Assembly (NCBI GenBank): GCA_001189345.1
Contig: LFKV01000007.1
Span: 27,319 to 91,318, forward strand
DNA length: 64,000 bases
Source of the DNA: Candidatus Paraburkholderia kirkii
GTDB lineage: Bacteria > Pseudomonadota > Gammaproteobacteria > Burkholderiales > Burkholderiaceae
Reading direction: 5' to 3'
This document shows positions 62,263 to 64,000 of this stretch, one piece after another. The stretch's first letter is position 1; the number at the start of each line of letters is the position of its first letter. Below the pieces are notes generated by a model. It was given only the letters and a program-made list of their open reading frames with translations. It was not told the origin of the DNA and did no database searches. Made by a program: the position numbers and the translations under genes.

Positions 62263-63376
62263 TTCCATTGCGTCATTGAATTGGCACTGGTCGAATCCGG
62301 CGCGAAGGATCGTCATATTTCCACTTGATCGGTTTCGGGTTCTTGTTGTGTTCGCGGATGTATCGGCATCAGTTTGCGATCCCAATCCTTCACCGAAGTG
62401 AAGATGCCGCGAGCGATCACTTCACGCTGAATGCGCGAGAACCAGTTCTCCACCTGGTTGAGCCACGACGAGTAGGTCGGCGTGAAGTGCAGGTGCACGT
62501 TGCGCTGCGCATCAAGGACGTCGGCAACCCGCTGCGTCTTATGGCTGCTGACGTTGTCGCAGATCGCGTGGATTTCCCGGCGTTTGGGCTGGCTGGCGAC
62601 GACGTCGGTCAGGAAGGCCACGAACTGCTCGCTGGTGTGGCGCGCCACCGTCTTGCCCAGCACCTCGCCGGTGGCAGTATTGAACGCCGCGAACAGGCTG
62701 AGCGTGCCGTTGCGCTTGTACTCGAAGCCGTGACTCTCGGCGCGCCCGGGCGACAGCGGCAGCATACGGTCCTTGCGATCGAGTGCCTGGATCGCGGTCT
62801 TCTCGTCCACGCAGAACACCGCTGCGTGCGCCGGCGGGTTCAGGTACAGCCCGATCACGTCGGCTGCCTTGGTCTCGAAGTCCGGGTCGTTGGAGACCAT
62901 GTGCCGCTCCAACTGCTGCGGCTTGATGCCGTGCTTGCGCCAGATGCGCTGCACGGCCGAGACCGATACGTCGCCGAGTTCTGCTGCGAGCTTGTAGCTA
63001 CTCCAGTGTGTCGAACCGTCGGCGGGTTTGTGCTTGAGGGTGCACTTGAGCACCCGCGCTTCCAGTTTGGCCGGTGGCTGCGTAGGCGCCCGCCCGCGGT
63101 GCCGGGCGTACATGCCGGCTAGTCGCTCGCTGAGGAAGCGCCCCGACCAGCGTGCGATGAAGCGCGAATCGCAACCCAGTGTGCGCATGATACTGTCGCG
63201 CGATTCGCCGTCCTCGAGCATCAGGATCAACTTTGCGCGTCGCACGTCCGCCGCACGCACCGTTCGGCTGCGCGCCGCCGACAACAGTTGCTCACGTTCG
63301 ATATCTGTCAGGTTCATTTTGACCCATGACCTGTATCTGAACACAGACAGGGTGCTAATTCAATGACGCAGCGCAA
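62263..63376 (-). mobile_element. IS630-family insertion sequence in the IS2-group element
   Basis: The inverted ends TTCCATTGCGTCATTGAATT (62263) and, reversed, TTGCGCTGCGTCATTGAATT (63376) flank one transposase gene. Both ends abut TA dinucleotides (62261-62262 and 63377-63378), as expected for IS630 target duplication. Size 1114 bp. Confidence 0.85.
62273..63317 (-). pseudogene. IS630-family transposase, C-terminal frameshift
   Basis: The protein has an HTH part (SRDSIMRTLGCDSRFIARWS) and the DDE catalytic triad visible as AVFCVDEKTAIQ, IHAICDNVSSHKT and TYSSWLNQVENWFSRI. The frame opens at MNLTDIEREQLL (63317; 63344 possible) and is open to 62313, but the last part (DWDRKLMPIHPRTQQEP) matches the family end only in another frame (YIREHNKNPKPIKWKYDDPS), ending at TGA 62273 within the terminal repeat. 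An extra C near 62390 explains it. Loss of ~35 residues may inactivate it. Confidence 0.8.
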
Positions 63377-64000
63377 TAGCGATAGTTCGCGAGACTTTCG
63401 AGCCCGGTGCAACGGTCTCTGGCATCGCTCGCCGACATCAAGTGAATGCCAACCAAGTCTTCGGCTGGCGCAAGCTCTATCAGGACGGGAGCCTATAAGT
63501 CCTGGGGGTGTCGCGCTCGAATCTCGCAGTCAAGTCGAAGCGGCCGGCTGACTGGGTCGACCGGCGCAAGATGCCCGTGCTCGACGACACGGCGCTTGTC
63601 GCCGAACTTCATGAGTTGTTAGGCGACGCGCCGACGTATGGATACCGAGGTGCTTGGGCGTTGCTGAGGCGAAGCCGGGACATGCTGGCTCAACCGCGAG
63701 TAAATGCAAAGCGCGTGTATCGCGTGATGCGTCGCCACGGCCTGCTGCTTGAACATCGCCCTCGGCACGCCTCGTCTACGCGTCGGCATGACGGCAAGGT
63801 CGCGGTGGATAGCAGCAACATGCGCTGGTGCTCGGATGGCTTCGAATTCCGCTGCGATGCCGGTGTCCCATTGCGTGTCGTCTTCGCACTCGACTGTTGC
63901 GACCGCGAAGCCATGAGTTGGGCCGCGAGCACAGGCGGTTACACTGGCGATATGGTGCGTGACGTCATGCTTCAAGCCGTCGAGAACCGCTTCACCGGCG
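63377..64000 (+). mobile_element. IS2-group element copy 2, inner and 3' part, internally deleted
   Basis: Starting with TAGCGATAGTTCGCGAGACT, this is the continuation of orfA seen in copy 1 in inverted orientation (with a few substitutions). After GGGAGCCTAT it jumps to AAGTCCTGGG, skipping 199 bp present in copy 1 (4636-4834), then matches copy 1 orfB (63501-64000) with no protein differences. The OrfB frame ([17 protein letters not shown] ... [13 protein letters not shown]) runs off the right edge. Confidence 0.85.

Overview
The window is GC-rich, densely packed DNA from a Burkholderia sensu lato proteobacterium (Caballeronia/Paraburkholderia-like). This rests on the gene content and its style: pobA, an mprF-acvB pair, rnr-rlmB next to tRNA-Leu, a PQQ glucose dehydrogenase, many LysR/AraC/GntR regulators, branched-chain amino acid ABC transporters, and IS2-group and IS630 elements. 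The genus is an inference from family resemblance; no marker gene was compared.

The striking property is decay. Of about 50 recognisable protein genes, more than half carry frameshifts, in-frame stops, internal deletions or fusions. Most in-frame stops are explained by one C-to-T or G-to-A change (CAG/CAA to TAG/TAA, TGG to TGA). Several frameshifts are small tandem duplications of 2, 10, 14 or 22 bp, and a 21-bp one is in frame. Some genes were joined by deletion, and IS elements sit at or near several breakpoints. I read this as real genome erosion, as seen in recently host-restricted Burkholderia such as leaf-nodule symbionts. Draft-assembly errors could add single-base indels but do not explain the duplications, fusions or transition-type stops.

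Layout. 1-5.9 kb: DinG-type helicase (off the left edge), DUF465 protein, glutamine-rich coiled-coil protein, tex cut by an IS2-group element, then a truncated ECF sigma gene with a small lipoprotein and a COG4315 gene. 6-9.8 kb: AraC regulator divergent from an intact aldo/keto reductase, then intact pobA. 9.8-22 kb: broken glycogen debranching enzyme, intact TSUP transporter, then broken acid phosphatase, RidA, LysR, epimerase, Ldh-type dehydrogenase, M20 peptidase and acylase genes. 22-30 kb: two small intact genes, the mprF-acvB operon, two broken lipoproteins, and a broken LuxR response regulator opposite an orphan receiver-domain protein. 30-40 kb: aldose epimerase, a four-gene ABC importer, GntR regulator, a fused enolase-superfamily/BKACE gene, MFS transporter and LacI regulator, probably a sugar-acid uptake and catabolism locus. 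40-48.8 kb: porin, gcd, an intact LysR beside an aminotransferase stump, a second LysR, an ampR/ampC-like divergent pair, a YoaK-like membrane protein. 49-56.2 kb: livFGMHK, a DUF4440 protein, an intact CoA-transferase, a MarR stump and fragments. 56.2-60 kb: rlmB, rnr and tRNA-Leu(CAG) with promoter and terminator. 60-64 kb: island remnants (integrase stump, GGDEF stump), a dioxygenase, and a nested IS630-in-IS2-group element whose sequence repeats the left-hand IS in inverted orientation.

Completely open genes are mostly housekeeping or envelope functions (rlmB, the rnr catalytic core, mprF, acvB) plus isolated transporters and enzymes. Dispensable catabolic loci have decayed together with their regulators.
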